Assembly (NCBI GenBank): GCA_016715505.1
Contig: JADJZY010000010.1
Coordinates: forward strand, 62,001-126,000
Direction of reading: 5' to 3'
Length of the DNA stretch: 64,000 nucleotides
Origin: Bacteroidota bacterium
GTDB taxonomy: Bacteria; Bacteroidota; Bacteroidia; Chitinophagales; Chitinophagaceae
Position numbers and translations under genes: made by a program. The notes beneath the pieces are model-generated. The model was not told where the DNA came from and made no database searches. It saw only the letters and a list, made by a program, of their open reading frames with translations. Below, in pieces: positions 1-10,408 of the stretch; the stretch's first letter is position 1; each line of letters begins with the position of its first letter.

Positions 1-155
1 ACACGAATTCCACCGATGGTGTACTCGCTATTATTATTGAGGTAGTTTTGTTGTTTGTTTTTTTGCTTGAGTCCAATTTGAGCCTTGGTGGACAAGGTCA
101 TCATGGCAAGCAACACCATCACAGAGATTCGAATCATATTCATTTTAATGCGCAT
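1..155 (-). CDS. BamA-like outer membrane assembly factor, N-terminus only
   Basis: Partial gene running off the left edge; only about 51 N-terminal residues are present. The reading frame opens at 155 (or at the in-frame ATG at 143) with a hydrophobic signal peptide ending in STKAQ, followed by an Asn/Gln/Lys-rich linker and YTIGGIRV. That last motif resembles the start of the first POTRA domain in Bacteroidota BamA proteins (Y-x-I-G-G-I-x-V). BamA inserts beta-barrel proteins into the outer membrane. It lies 35 bp downstream of uppS on the same strand, and uppS-bamA is a common order in this phylum, which supports the call. Identification rests on one short motif plus context, so it is tentative. 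Confidence 0.55.
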   Translation of the reverse strand, partial: MRIKMNMIRISVMVLLAMMTLSTKAQIGLKQKNKQQNYLNNNSEYTIGGIR

Positions 156-190
156 ACGGACGGCGAATCTGCATTCACCGATAGATTATT

Positions 191-943
191 TTAGGTTATC
201 GAAGGAATTTGCCGGAGTTGTTCACTGATTTTTCCAAAGCGTCTTTCGCGGTTTTGATAGTTGAGAATGGCTTCATACAGGTTCTCTTTCCGAAAATCAG
301 GCCAATGGGTATGTGTAAAATAAAGTTCAGCATAGGCCAACTGATATAACAAAAAGTTGCTGATACGATGTTCGCCACTGGTTCGTATCATCAGTTCTGG
401 GTCAGGAATTCCGGAGGTAGAAAGATAAGCCGACAATGTATTTTCATCGATGGCATCGGGTGACAATTTACCAGAAACCACATCCTGACTAATCTGTTTA
501 ACTGCACGAACCATCTCCCATTTCGCACTGTAACTCAATGCTAAAATGAGGGTGAGCTTTTGATTGGCAGATGTTAATTGGATGGCTTCATTGAGTTCAT
601 CTACGCAAGAGGCCGGAAGGCTATCCATATCTCCTATCACCATCAATCGGACTCCATTTTTATTGAGGCTCTCTGCTTCTTTACGAATAGTTGCAACCAA
701 TAATTCCATTAAGCCATTTACTTCCGACTCAGGACGTTTCCAGTTTTCTGTAGAAAAGGCGTATAAAGTGAGGTATTGTATCCCAATTTCAACGCAACCT
801 TCCACACATTCACGAACGCTGATCACGCCATGTTGGTGACCAAATAAGCGGTCCTTACCCCTTTCCTTGGCCCAACGACCATTTCCATCCATAATGATGG
901 CGAGATGCTTGGGTAATTTTTGTTTATCAATTAAGTCGAACAT
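191..943 (-). CDS. uppS: Isoprenyl (undecaprenyl diphosphate) transferase
   Basis: Cis-prenyltransferase that condenses isopentenyl diphosphate onto farnesyl diphosphate to make undecaprenyl diphosphate, the lipid carrier for peptidoglycan and surface glycans. From the ATG at 943 the protein is 250 aa, the usual family length. It has the catalytic MDGNGRW motif (Asp at about residue 19), STENWKRP, and the C-terminal signature RTSGE-x-R-x-SNFLLYQ with a following YAELYF. An upstream in-frame ATG at 1057 would add 38 residues unlike the family, so I prefer 943. A BamA-like gene follows on the same strand. Confidence 0.95.
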   Translation of the reverse strand: MFDLIDKQKLPKHLAIIMDGNGRWAKERGKDRLFGHQHGVISVRECVEGCVEIGIQYLTLYAFSTENWKRPESEVNGLMELLVATIRKEAESLNKNGVRLMVIGDMDSLPASCVDELNEAIQLTSANQKLTLILALSYSAKWEMVRAVKQISQDVVSGKLSPDAIDENTLSAYLSTSGIPDPELMIRTSGEHRISNFLLYQLAYAELYFTHTHWPDFRKENLYEAILNYQNRERRFGKISEQLRQIPSIT

Positions 944-1226
944 AGCGGCTTCTGAAAGCGAACAAATGTACAAAAATGAATTTTGAAGAGAAGTTAAAAT
1001 CAGAGGGGTGACCGAGTTTAACACCACTTTCACAGATAAACTCGCCGCAACCCGCATCCATCAAGCATTTTGGCGATTTTTAAAATTTGTTCAGGTCCTT
1101 TGGGTTCTGACGATTAACAGAAAGACCGCTTTCTACGTCTAGTATTTATCTAATTCTCCCGGCTAGCTCAGTTTTTAGATATGGGATTTTAGGTTATATT
1201 TGTTGATACTTCAAATGAGAAATGAT
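944..1226. other. Intergenic region between divergent uppS and the propeller lipoprotein
   Basis: No convincing gene lies here. The region separates two divergently transcribed genes and holds a good promoter -7 box for the rightward gene at 1195-1202. The upstream extension of the uppS frame covers 944-1057 but shows no conserved protein sequence. Confidence 0.5.
1195..1202 (+). promoter_or_regulatory. Bacteroidota -7 promoter box
   Basis: TATATTTG matches the TAnnTTTG consensus of the Bacteroidota primary sigma factor. It sits 25 bp upstream of the ATG at 1227 and supports that start. The -33 region is a T-run near 1172-1176, not a clear TTTG. Confidence 0.5.
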
Positions 1227-2338
1227 ATGATGAAAAGCTTGATTTGGGTTCTTTTCCCGGCCACTGTGATGGGCCTTTTTGCTTGTACCAAAGAAATCTC
1301 CAAAGATCTTCCCCTTCCACTGGAAGAGAGGAATCGGTTTTCATCAACACCGAAAATGGTAATTTAATGTGTTTTGAAGCCAATACCGGTCGTAAAAAAT
1401 GGGAAGTAGTGATGCGGGGAGGTACAGATGGCGTTCCTGTTTTTCACAATAAAAAAATATTTCAGGTTACCGCTGATGGCTACATGTATACCATTGACCC
1501 CATCCGCGGAAAAATTGACCGCGAAACACAAATCAATCGCCTGAATCCCAGCAACTCTCTTTGTGTGAATGCCAATATGGTTTACTTTGCTGAGGACAGT
1601 TTATATGCTTATGATACCCTGCATAACAAGATGTGGGCTTTTAAAGAGGCCAATGAACCTTCTTTTTCCAGTTCTCCTAAGTATTTAAATGACAAAATAT
1701 ATGTGAGTGCAGGACCAAATTTGTATTGTATGAATTCAAGTGGCAGTGTATCCTGGAAGTATGTGGCTATTGATGCTATAAATTCTTCGGTGAGCATTAG
1801 CAATGGCCTCGTTTATTTTGGATGCGACGATGGCAAGGTTTATGCGCTGGACGCCTCCAATGGCAATGTCAAGTGGTCTTACGTTACGGGTGATAATGTT
1901 TACTCTTCGCCTGCGGTCTATGGCGGCATGTGTTTAGTGGGTTCCGACGATTATTATATCTATTCCATTGATACCACTACCGGCCTTGAGCGCTGGAAAT
2001 TCAAAACCAATGAGCGAATTAAATCTTCGCCGGCCATTCATGAATTTACCAAAGCGGTGATTGTTGGTGGGTACGACTTTAATTTGTATGCCGTGAGTCA
2101 TGTGACCGGAGAACTGCTCTGGAAATATCCTTCTGCCAGTATTATTTTATCATCACCTGTGGTATATGGCAATTATGTTTATTTCACTTCTTTCGACCGT
2201 TATCTGTATGCCCTGGATGCAAGAGATGGACGTATTGTGTGGAAACAATTCCTCAATGCCAATACCAAGAGCTCTCCATTGGTAGACGATACCAAAAAGC
2301 CTATTTATCCGGGCATTAGTGGGCATAGCCTTTATTAA
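1227..2338 (+). CDS. PQQ-like beta-propeller lipoprotein (BamB-like), frameshifted near its N-terminus
   Basis: Secreted beta-propeller made of repeated blades of the form YALDA-x-x-G-x-x-x-W (for example VYALDASNGNVKW and LYALDARDGRIVW), about 370 aa in all. Such proteins resemble BamB, or act as generic surface scaffolds; the exact role is unknown. The true start is probably the ATG at 1227: it gives a lipoprotein signal ending GLFAC-TKE (lipobox Cys at about residue 20) just after a good promoter. That frame stops at 1365, while the propeller is read in a frame offset by one base, open from 1244 to 2338. The switch lies around 1319-1335 and needs one missing base. I read this as a consensus error in one gene; a disrupted gene is possible. 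Confidence 0.8.
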
Positions 2339-2487
2339 AATCTTTTTCTTTTCGAGCATCTCACGTCTCTGTTTTGGTTCTTAAGTTGAATCAATACCCC
2401 TTTAACTGAATGTGGGTAACTGTTTGCGTCCTTCCCTTGATCCAGATTCTTTTTACTCCACAATGGCATAAATTGCAGCTTTTCAAG

Positions 2488-5239
2488 ATGGAATCGGGTA
2501 TCAGAATCAAAGGCGCAAGAAGTGCATAATTTAAAGAATATCAATGCAGATATTCCTCGTAATCAATTGGTGGTGGTAACCGGAGTCAGTGGCAGTGGAA
2601 AATCATCGCTGACCATGGATACCCTTTTCGCCGAAGGCCAACGGAGATATGTGGAAAGTTTGAGTTCCTATGCCCGGCAATTTATGAAAAGCATGCAAAA
2701 GCCGGATGTAGATTTGATTGAAGGACTTTGCCCAGCTATTGCCATTGAGCAAAAAGTGAGTGCTCGCACGCCAAGATCCACGGTTGGTTCCATGACCGAA
2801 ATGCTCGACTATCTCCGTTTATTATTTGCCAAAGCAGGAAGAACTTTTTCACCTATTTCGGGAGAGGAGGTTAGTAAACAGGACGTATCTGACGTTGTTC
2901 TGGCCATACAAAAGTTGCCTGCAGGTGCCAAAGTCCTCATGTTGGTTCCTTTGGCGCAGCATGCCGCCGGAAATCCTGCGTACTATTTGAATGATCTTTT
3001 ACAAAAAGGATATAGCCGTTTGTATGATATTGACTCAAAATCATATTTTCAAATCGAAGATTATTTGCAAGAATCTGCTCCGGAAATTCCCGATTGGCAA
3101 TCATGTTATATTCTCATCGATCGAATTGTGGTCAGGCCATTTGAACAAGATGAATTACATCGTATTGCCGACAGTATTCAAACGGCATTTGATGAAACCC
3201 AGGGCGATGTTTACCTGGAAGTAGATGGTAAAAAAGTGCTTCATTTCTGCAATCGATTTGAAAGAGATGGTATGCGTTTTGAAATACCCACACCACAATT
3301 TTTTTCCTCCAATAATCCTTATGGCGCTTGTCCGGAATGCGAGGGATTTGGAATGGTTTTGGGTATAGACCCCGCATTGGTTATTCCGAATAAAAATCTT
3401 TCCTTGTACGAAGATGCGGTAGTTTGCTGGAAGGGCGATAAAATGGCGGAATGGAAAAAACATTTTATGCGCGCCCATAAAGATCATTTCCCGGTCCATA
3501 AACCCATCAAGGAACTGAGCAAAGAAATGTATGATTTCTTGTGGAACGGTCAAGGAGGAATTCAGGATTTTTTTGACATGGTACAAGAGAATTTATATAA
3601 AATCCAATATCGGGTGATGCAGGCCCGTTATCGGGGCAAAACCTTGTGTCATGAATGTCTGGGGTCTCGAATTCGCAAAGATGCTTTGTATGTGAAAGTT
3701 CAGGGTAAACATTTTGGCGAATTGCTTGATATGCCCATCAGTCAGCTGAACGATTGGCTCAATACCTTAAAACTGAACCAGCATGATGAACATATTGCGA
3801 AACGTATTCTTACAGAATTAAAAACACGAATCAACACCATGTTGGATGTGGGTTTGCATTATTTGACCCTCAACCGAACGGCCAATACCCTAAGTGGAGG
3901 TGAAAGTCAGCGTATACAATTAACCCGCGTGATTGGAAGTAACCTCACGGATAGCTTATATATCCTCGATGAACCTTCGATCGGATTACATGCACGTGAT
4001 ACCGAACGACTCATTCGTGTTTTACATAAACTGCGTGATTTGGGAAATACCGTTGTGGTGGTTGAGCATGATGATCAAATTATGCGAGCTGCAGATTATA
4101 TCATCGATGTGGGTCCATTGGCTTCACATTTGGGTGGAGAAATCGTAGCAGCAGGTCCTTATAAAACTTTAATCAAAAACAAATCCAGCCTGACAGCTCA
4201 ATACCTCAGCGGACAACGAAAAGTAGATGTGCCACATACTCTCCGTAAACCAACTCATTTTCTGCAACTCACAGGAGGCCGTCAACATAATCTGAAAGAT
4301 GTTGAAGTACAGTTTCCTTTAAATTTAATTTGTGTGGTCACGGGTGTGAGTGGTTCAGGAAAAACAACTTTGGTTAAGCACCTGCTTTTTCCCGCCATAC
4401 AGAATGCCAAAGGGGATTACGCCCAAAAACCGGGCGAAATGGATGCGTTAAGTGGCGACCTTCAGCGTATTGAAGCAGTTGAATTAGTCGATCAAAATCC
4501 AATTGGGAAATCGTCGCGTTCGAATCCGGTTACTTATATCAAGGCTTATGATGAAATACGCAACTTGTATGCCTCACTCAAAAGTTCCAAATTAAGGGGA
4601 TATACACCCGGGCATTTTTCGTTTAATGTAGATGGTGGCCGTTGTGATCATTGCAAAGGAGAAGGAGAAACCGTTGTAGAAATGCAATTCCTGGCAGATG
4701 TCCATCTGACTTGCGAAGTATGTAAAGGCAAACGATTTAAGGAGGAAGTGCTTGAAGTTACTTTTAAAGAAAAAAATATTTCTGAAGTATTAGACATGAG
4801 TGTGGACGAGGCATTGTCTCATTTCGAAAACGAAAAAAAAATCAGTGATAAGATTCGTTTACTCGCAGATGTGGGTTTAGGATATATTAAATTGGGGCAG
4901 TCGTCCGATACCCTGAGCGGAGGTGAAGCACAGCGGGTCAAGTTGGCCTCGTTTCTGGATAAAAGTTATCATCATAAAAAAATGCTCTTCATTTTTGATG
5001 AACCTACCACGGGATTACATTTCCATGATATTCAGAAGTTACTGGTATCCTTTCAGGCATTGGTTGAACACGGACATAGTATCATCATCATTGAGCACAA
5101 TCCGGATGTTATTCGCAATGCTGACTGGGTCATTGACATGGGACCCGAAGGTGGTGAACAAGGCGGGCATCTGGTGTATTCAGGTCCTATTGCCGGATTT
5201 CTGAAACAAAAGAAGGGTTATACCGTTCAGTACTTGTAG
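2488..5239 (+). CDS. uvrA: Excinuclease ABC subunit A, frameshifted near its N-terminus
   Basis: DNA damage-recognition ATPase of nucleotide excision repair. It has two ABC modules: Walker A GVSGSGKSS and GVSGSGKTT, signature motifs LSGGESQRIQL and LSGGEAQRVKLA, and Walker B ILDEPSIGL and FIFDEPTTGL. Zinc-binding pairs are visible (CPECEGFG, CHECLGS, CDHCKGEGE with CEVCKGKRF). The conserved start, MESGIRIKGAR, is in another frame beginning at ATG 2488; the main frame is open from a GTG at 2522 with HNLKNI. One extra A near 2519-2521 (AGAAGTG where AGAGTG is expected) explains the break and restores the family motif GARVHNLKNI. Together the parts give a full-length protein of about 916 aa ending YTVQYL. 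It converges with hpt. Confidence 0.93.
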
Positions 5240-5318
5240 AGTGATTCATCCAATACCCTTTCAGAAAAACTTTCCAAAATGAAATAATCATTGGGTTTCC
5301 TCCTCAATTGTAATTTCA

Positions 5319-5378
5319 ATTTAACCCAAATTTTTCATTTGGACATAGCCAACGGCAAAAACGAATAAGAAATCCTGT
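5319..5378 (+). repeat. Dispersed intergenic repeat, truncated copy 1
   Basis: About 60 bp related to the left part of longer elements at 27293-27411, 37965-38136 and (reverse strand) 48711-48881. Shared blocks are an AACCCAAATT start, a TTGGACA-AG core and GGCAAAAACGAAT. It lies between the convergent 3' ends of uvrA and hpt and stops just before the hpt stop codon. Confidence 0.6.
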
Positions 5379-5380
5379 AA

Positions 5381-5917
5381 TCAGGCATTCAGGATCTGAT
5401 ATATTTCGGGATAGTTTCTGCCGTACCCGTCGTAGTCTAAACCATAGCCTACCACAAATTTATTCGGTATACTGAACCCGACATAATCCACCTCTAAAGG
5501 ATATTGCAAAGCTTCGGGCTTTTGTAAAAGGGTACAGATTTTAACCGTATTCGGATTTTGTTTAAGCAGGGCGGGTAAAAAGGCTGTCAAAGTTTTACCT
5601 GTATCAACAATATCTTCAATGATCAATACTTCTTTCCCATTCAGGTCTTCTTCCAAACCAATTGCCGTGATGACTGTTCCCGTAGATGAAGTGCCCTTGT
5701 AAGAGGCCAGTTTAATGAAAGAAATAGAAGCGGGGATATGAATTCGTTTAAATAAATCAGCTGCGAAGATGAAGGATCCGTTTAAAATTCCTAAACAAAG
5801 AAGTTCCTTTCCGGCATAATCCTGACTGATTTGTTCAGCCATCACCTCGATACGTTTCTGAATATCCTGTTCGCTGATGTAGGGAATAAATTTTTTATCC
5901 AATACCTGAATCTCCAT
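5381..5917 (-). CDS. hpt: Hypoxanthine phosphoribosyltransferase
   Basis: Purine salvage enzyme converting hypoxanthine (and usually guanine) plus PRPP to IMP or GMP in the cytoplasm. The 178-aa length is standard. The PRPP-binding loop VLIIEDIVDTGKTL is at residues 97-110, the flexible loop is around KLASYKGTSSTG (residues 69-80), and VDYVGFSIPNKFVVGYGLDYD near the C-terminus is typical of the bacterial enzyme. The start overlaps the 3' end of the glucosaminidase gene by 23 bp on the same strand, suggesting cotranscription. Confidence 0.95.
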   Translation of the reverse strand: MEIQVLDKKFIPYISEQDIQKRIEVMAEQISQDYAGKELLCLGILNGSFIFAADLFKRIHIPASISFIKLASYKGTSSTGTVITAIGLEEDLNGKEVLIIEDIVDTGKTLTAFLPALLKQNPNTVKICTLLQKPEALQYPLEVDYVGFSIPNKFVVGYGLDYDGYGRNYPEIYQILNA

Positions 5918-7943
5918 GTTTATTTCTTTTTACAGATGACTTTGATTTCGCATCTTTTGGATTTCCTTTTGCTTTCGAAGCATCTTTTGAAGTGGGTTTG
6001 CCTTTTGACTCCTTGCCCGCATTTTTAGCCGATGAAGTTTTATCTTTTTTGGCATTCCCTTTGGATGCGCTCTCTTTTTTGGCACCCGGCTTTTCGATTG
6101 CTTTTTTGCTGGTGTTTTTAGCTGAGGTCGTTTTCTCTTTGCTGGCCTCTGCTTTTTTAGGTTGACGCTCAATACCTGTTTTGGTCACCTTGACCTGCGC
6201 ATTTTTCCCCTCTTTGGTTTCAGCGGCCGGTGTTGATTTTTGTTGGGTTTTGGTTTCCTGTGCAGGAGGTTTTACACCCACAGTAGGTGTATTGACCGGT
6301 GGAGCAATTGCTTTTTTGGCTTGCCGCGGAGGAAGAGGTTTATAAACAACCGGATCAAATTTTTGTTTCAGGGCTTTTACACTATCACTCACACCCGCCT
6401 CATTATAAGTGCGTTTCGGCATTTCCAGTTCTTTTGGCTTGACGGGTTCAGGAATCGGCTTTTCGGCAGGAACCACCGCTGGTGCCTGACCATAGGATAT
6501 GCTCACTTGTTTTTCCTGTGTTTTCACCGGCTCAGGAATATTGGAACGACCTTCCAATAAGAGTTCCACTTTACGGGCCTTTTCAGGGTCAATGATATCC
6601 GGATTTTCCGGTACAGATGGAACGACGGCCACCGGTTCTGCCGGCTTTGGTGTATCAATCACGATCGTCTCTTTAACTGGTATCACGGCCGGAGCAGTTT
6701 CTGTTTTACTGACCTGAATCTGAGGCTCTTCCTCCTTTACTTTTTCTGGTGTCGGTGTTATGCGCTCTGGCTCCGGACTTGAGACTTTTTCTGCTAGTGG
6801 AGGTTCATCTATGGTTTTAACATTGGATACAGCCACAGGTGTTTCTACTTCCTTTATGACTTCCTCTGCTTTTGGTTCAATCCGAACAGGCGCTTCGGTG
6901 GCTTTATTTTCTATTGTCTGAACGGCTGGTTTTACAGGTCTGTTTTCGGCCAAAGTATTGAGAAATTTGGGTTTTAGTTTGGGCGTATCATACGCCTTAT
7001 ACTGCAAAGCCAGTTTTTCACCTGTTTCAGGTTCCTGTCCTTCGGTAAGATTATTGAAAAGATACAAGTTTTCAAGGAGCATAGCTTCCTTTTGTGCGAT
7101 CATATGCATGGTTTCGCCGGCCTTAACAATATGAAATTCTTCGGTACCTGTTTTCCGTTTCTTTTCGGTGAAGACAAACATATCATATTCCAGCGGTGCA
7201 TCACTGAGTTCATTTAAAACCAGCAATCTCGGATACCGAATATTCCATTCCATGGCGCGATCGAGAAGCATATCACCTCGTTTAGCCCAAAATCCTTTGA
7301 GTCCTTTGTAGTTATTTAAAGCCGGATCATCTCTGCGGGCCATGGTGGTTGCATCTCCATCGGGTACACGCTCTCCAACCGTTGCAAATACCTTGGTTTG
7401 TGCTTCATAGGTGAACTGCTGCAAATTGTATTTTTCGACCAAATCAGTGAGGCGTTTCACATAAAGGGGATTGGTGGCATAGCCGGCACGTTTCAAACCA
7501 CTGGCCCATCCTTTGTAATCGGTCACATCCAAATCAAACAAAAATGCATAGCGACTACCTGCGCGTAAAAAGTTGGAATGATCTAAATAAGATTGTTCTG
7601 CACTGCTATACTTCCGAAAACATTCCTGTTTGGCATCATCATCGTGTAAAATTGTTTCGCCGGTCCAGGTGGTCTTACACTTAATACCGAAATGGTTATT
7701 GCCTTTGGTTGCCAATTCACTTTTCCCTACTGCGCTTTCATGTATTCCTTGAGCAAGCGTAATAGCCGCAGGAACTCCTGTACGAACCTGCTCATCAATC
7801 GCCAGTTTTTTAAAGGTTTCAATGTATTGCATCACCTCATCATCGTCCTGTGCCTGACTATTCAAAGAAAGAAACAAACATGACAAGCAAAAAAACATTT
7901 TGGTTGCTTGCAGGTGAAAAAGGCGGAAATCAACAGATATCAT
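5895..7943 (-). CDS. Glucosaminidase (GH73-type) with LysM domain and long basic tail
   Basis: Predicted exported peptidoglycan hydrolase, 682 aa. After a signal sequence ending NSQAQ (start at 7943; an in-frame ATG at 7898 is an alternative), residues about 40-180 form a mannosyl-glycoprotein endo-beta-N-acetylglucosaminidase domain with AQGIHESAVGKSELA, NNHFGIKC and the Y-rich segment LRAGSRYAFLFDL. A LysM-like module follows at about residues 270-315 (EEFHIVKAGETMHMIAQKE). The remainder is low-complexity: Pro/Glu/Val-rich up to about residue 560, then very Lys/Ala/Ser-rich to the end. The frame runs 23 bp into hpt; a single indel at the extreme 3' end would give an earlier stop, so the last residues are uncertain. 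The basic tail could bind cell-wall polymers or nucleic acid. Confidence 0.85.
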   Translation of the reverse strand: MISVDFRLFHLQATKMFFCLSCLFLSLNSQAQDDDEVMQYIETFKKLAIDEQVRTGVPAAITLAQGIHESAVGKSELATKGNNHFGIKCKTTWTGETILHDDDAKQECFRKYSSAEQSYLDHSNFLRAGSRYAFLFDLDVTDYKGWASGLKRAGYATNPLYVKRLTDLVEKYNLQQFTYEAQTKVFATVGERVPDGDATTMARRDDPALNNYKGLKGFWAKRGDMLLDRAMEWNIRYPRLLVLNELSDAPLEYDMFVFTEKKRKTGTEEFHIVKAGETMHMIAQKEAMLLENLYLFNNLTEGQEPETGEKLALQYKAYDTPKLKPKFLNTLAENRPVKPAVQTIENKATEAPVRIEPKAEEVIKEVETPVAVSNVKTIDEPPLAEKVSSPEPERITPTPEKVKEEEPQIQVSKTETAPAVIPVKETIVIDTPKPAEPVAVVPSVPENPDIIDPEKARKVELLLEGRSNIPEPVKTQEKQVSISYGQAPAVVPAEKPIPEPVKPKELEMPKRTYNEAGVSDSVKALKQKFDPVVYKPLPPRQAKKAIAPPVNTPTVGVKPPAQETKTQQKSTPAAETKEGKNAQVKVTKTGIERQPKKAEASKEKTTSAKNTSKKAIEKPGAKKESASKGNAKKDKTSSAKNAGKESKGKPTSKDASKAKGNPKDAKSKSSVKRNKHGDSGIG

Positions 7944-7973
7944 ATTGCTCTGTGGTGTTTAGGTTCAGCAGTT

Positions 7974-8615
7974 TTATTTTTTTCGCGAGATCATGATACC
8001 ATCCCGCACTGGCAAAAGTACATTTTCCAGTCGGGTATCACGACTGATTTTTTCGTTATAGGCATGCATAGCAAGTGCATTTTTGCCGGCGCTTGCGGTA
8101 TCCAATACATCTCCGTGATACAACACATTATCGGCCAGAATAAATCCTCCGGGTTTGAGTTTGTCAATCACTGCATCAAAGTATAAGCTATAATTCACTT
8201 TGTCAGCATCGATAAACACCAAATCAAAATCATACAATAAATGTGGAATCGTTTCGGCAGCCTTGCCCACGATCAAATCAATTTGAGCCGCATAGGGTGA
8301 AGCTCGAATGTATTCTGCCGCTATCGCCGCTTGTTCTTCGTCCAGTTCAATGGTAATGAGTTTGCCATCCGGTTTTAACCCTTCAGCCAGACACAATGCA
8401 GAATAGCCGGTAAAAGTGCCGATCTCCAAAATAATTGAAGGTTGTAGTATTTTACTGATCATCGACAACAAACGCCCCTGCAAATGACCGGACAACATAA
8501 CGGGCAAATTCGTTCTTAAATGGGTTTGGCGATTGAGTTGATAAAGCAGTTCGGGTTCTGCACTGCTATAGGTTTCACAATATTGATGAATCTCTTCGGA
8601 AGTGAGATGATGCAT
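7974..8615 (-). CDS. SAM-dependent O-methyltransferase (Methyltransf_3 family)
   Basis: Cytoplasmic class I methyltransferase of the catechol/caffeoyl-CoA O-methyltransferase type, 213 aa, full length. The SAM-binding glycine motif LEIGTFTGYSALCLA is at residues 63-77, the acidic ribose-binding ITIELDEEQ follows, and the metal-binding FIDADKVNY and GGFILADNVLYHG segments are present. The natural substrate cannot be read from the sequence. It lies between the glucosaminidase and symporter genes on the same strand with short gaps. Confidence 0.9.
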   Translation of the reverse strand: MHHLTSEEIHQYCETYSSAEPELLYQLNRQTHLRTNLPVMLSGHLQGRLLSMISKILQPSIILEIGTFTGYSALCLAEGLKPDGKLITIELDEEQAAIAAEYIRASPYAAQIDLIVGKAAETIPHLLYDFDLVFIDADKVNYSLYFDAVIDKLKPGGFILADNVLYHGDVLDTASAGKNALAMHAYNEKISRDTRLENVLLPVRDGIMISRKK

Positions 8616-8624
8616 GTAAGATAT

Positions 8625-10139
8625 TTAGCGTTTTTTCGAAAAAACAAAGAGTAAGAAAAAGGTAATCAGTCCATTGATGATCAACAATTCAATACCGATT
8701 TTGTATCCGCTAAAAATACGTTGCGATACGCTAAGAAGTTGTTCAGCGAAGCCTCCTTGCCATGTTAATTTTTTTATAAACCATTCTGCATTATTGATCA
8801 CATCTATTAAAAAGGTCAGCAACGGCGCTGCAATACAGATGGGCAATACGGCCGAATCACGGATTGTTCGTTTGGTGAGGATACCGAATGCAAACAAACC
8901 CAGCAATGGACCATAGGTATATCCGGCCAGTTTCAGAATCACATCAATGATCGATTTATCATCAATCCATTTAAAAACCATGGTACAGATAAAAAAGATA
9001 AGTGCAAAAGTGAGATGCACTGTCAACCGGGTCCGTTTTCGTTTTTTTTCATCCAAGGCCTCGTTGCGTTGAATACCGAGTATATCAATACAAAATGCAG
9101 AGGTCAGTGCAGTTAAAGCCCCATCCGCACTTGGAAATAATGCAGAAATCAATCCGATAATAAAGAGGATAGAAACACCGGCCGATAAATATCCGTTCAG
9201 GGCAATGGCCGGAAACAAATCATCGCCTTTAATATCAATTTGATGTTGTTGGGCATAGAGGTATAAACAGCCACCGAGAAAAAGAAATAAGAAATTGACG
9301 AATAAAATGATGGTCGAAAAGGTCATCATATTTTTTTGCGAGTCGCCCAGTTTTTTCACACTGATATTTTTTTGCATCATTTCCTGATCCAATCCCGTCA
9401 TAGCGATGGTAATAAAAGCCCCGCCTAAAATTTGTTTCAGAAAAAATCCGGGCGCTTTCGGATCGAAATTAAATACCCGGGTGAGCTGCTGATCCTGCAT
9501 CTTCCCTAAACTGGCCGCAAAGCCCTCCCCAAATTGTTGTTGAATGGCAATGATACAAATCACGAGGCCCAGCAACATAAAGGTGGTTTGCAAGGTATCG
9601 GTATAAACGATGGTTTTGACACCCCCTTCGAACGTGTAAAGCAAAATGAGTAACAGAATCACGAAGGCCGTTACCCAAAAGGGAATTCCCATATTGTTGA
9701 GTATAAACAATTGCAAAATATTGACCACCAGATACAACCGGGCTGTAGCCCCTAAAGTGCGCGAAATGATAAAATAAAAAGAGCCTGTTTTATAGGCCCG
9801 CATCCCAATTCGCTCCTGCAAATAGGTATAAATCGAAGTCAACTGCATCCGGTAATACAAGGGTAATAAAATATAGGCAACTGCAATATATCCCAGAAAG
9901 TAACCGATCACAACTTGAAAGTATTGAAATCCGGAAGAGCCTACGGTGCCGGGCACGCTCACAAAAGTAACCCCACTTAAAGAGGTTCCAATCATCCCAA
10001 ATGCCACCAGCATCCAGTTTGAATTGCGGTTACCGATAAAGAATGATTCGTTATCGCTGCGCCTCGATGTAAAATAGGCCACTATCAGCAATAGGGCGAA
10101 ATACGCCATAACAAATCCTAGAAGTAAAGCAGATGACAT
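8625..10139 (-). CDS. Sodium:solute symporter (SSS family)
   Basis: Polytopic inner-membrane transporter, 504 aa from the ATG at 10139, with about 13 hydrophobic helices. The N-terminus resembles SSS/SLC5 members: SFFIGNRNSNW followed by GMIGTSLSGVTFVSVPG. Substrate is unknown; sugars, amino acids, organic acids and sialic acid are all handled by this family. The frame stays open upstream to 10184, but MSSALLLGF starts right at the first helix, so I take 10139. It is 9 bp upstream of the O-methyltransferase gene. Its upstream region is replaced by the poly-G tract, so no promoter can be read. Confidence 0.9.
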   Translation of the reverse strand: MSSALLLGFVMAYFALLLIVAYFTSRRSDNESFFIGNRNSNWMLVAFGMIGTSLSGVTFVSVPGTVGSSGFQYFQVVIGYFLGYIAVAYILLPLYYRMQLTSIYTYLQERIGMRAYKTGSFYFIISRTLGATARLYLVVNILQLFILNNMGIPFWVTAFVILLLILLYTFEGGVKTIVYTDTLQTTFMLLGLVICIIAIQQQFGEGFAASLGKMQDQQLTRVFNFDPKAPGFFLKQILGGAFITIAMTGLDQEMMQKNISVKKLGDSQKNMMTFSTIILFVNFLFLFLGGCLYLYAQQHQIDIKGDDLFPAIALNGYLSAGVSILFIIGLISALFPSADGALTALTSAFCIDILGIQRNEALDEKKRKRTRLTVHLTFALIFFICTMVFKWIDDKSIIDVILKLAGYTYGPLLGLFAFGILTKRTIRDSAVLPICIAAPLLTFLIDVINNAEWFIKKLTWQGGFAEQLLSVSQRIFSGYKIGIELLIINGLITFFLLFVFSKKR

Positions 10140-10189
10140 AATGAATTGATTCGGGTAAAAGTAGAAAACTTTTTCCAACCCCAAGACCT

Positions 10190-10389
<200 letters not shown>

Positions 10390-10408
10390 ATGACTTAATC
10401 TCTTCTCA

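Noticed and set aside
5930..6172. 80-aa Lys/Arg-rich frame inside the glucosaminidase tail
   Set aside because: A shadow frame of a low-complexity Lys/Ala/Ser coding region.
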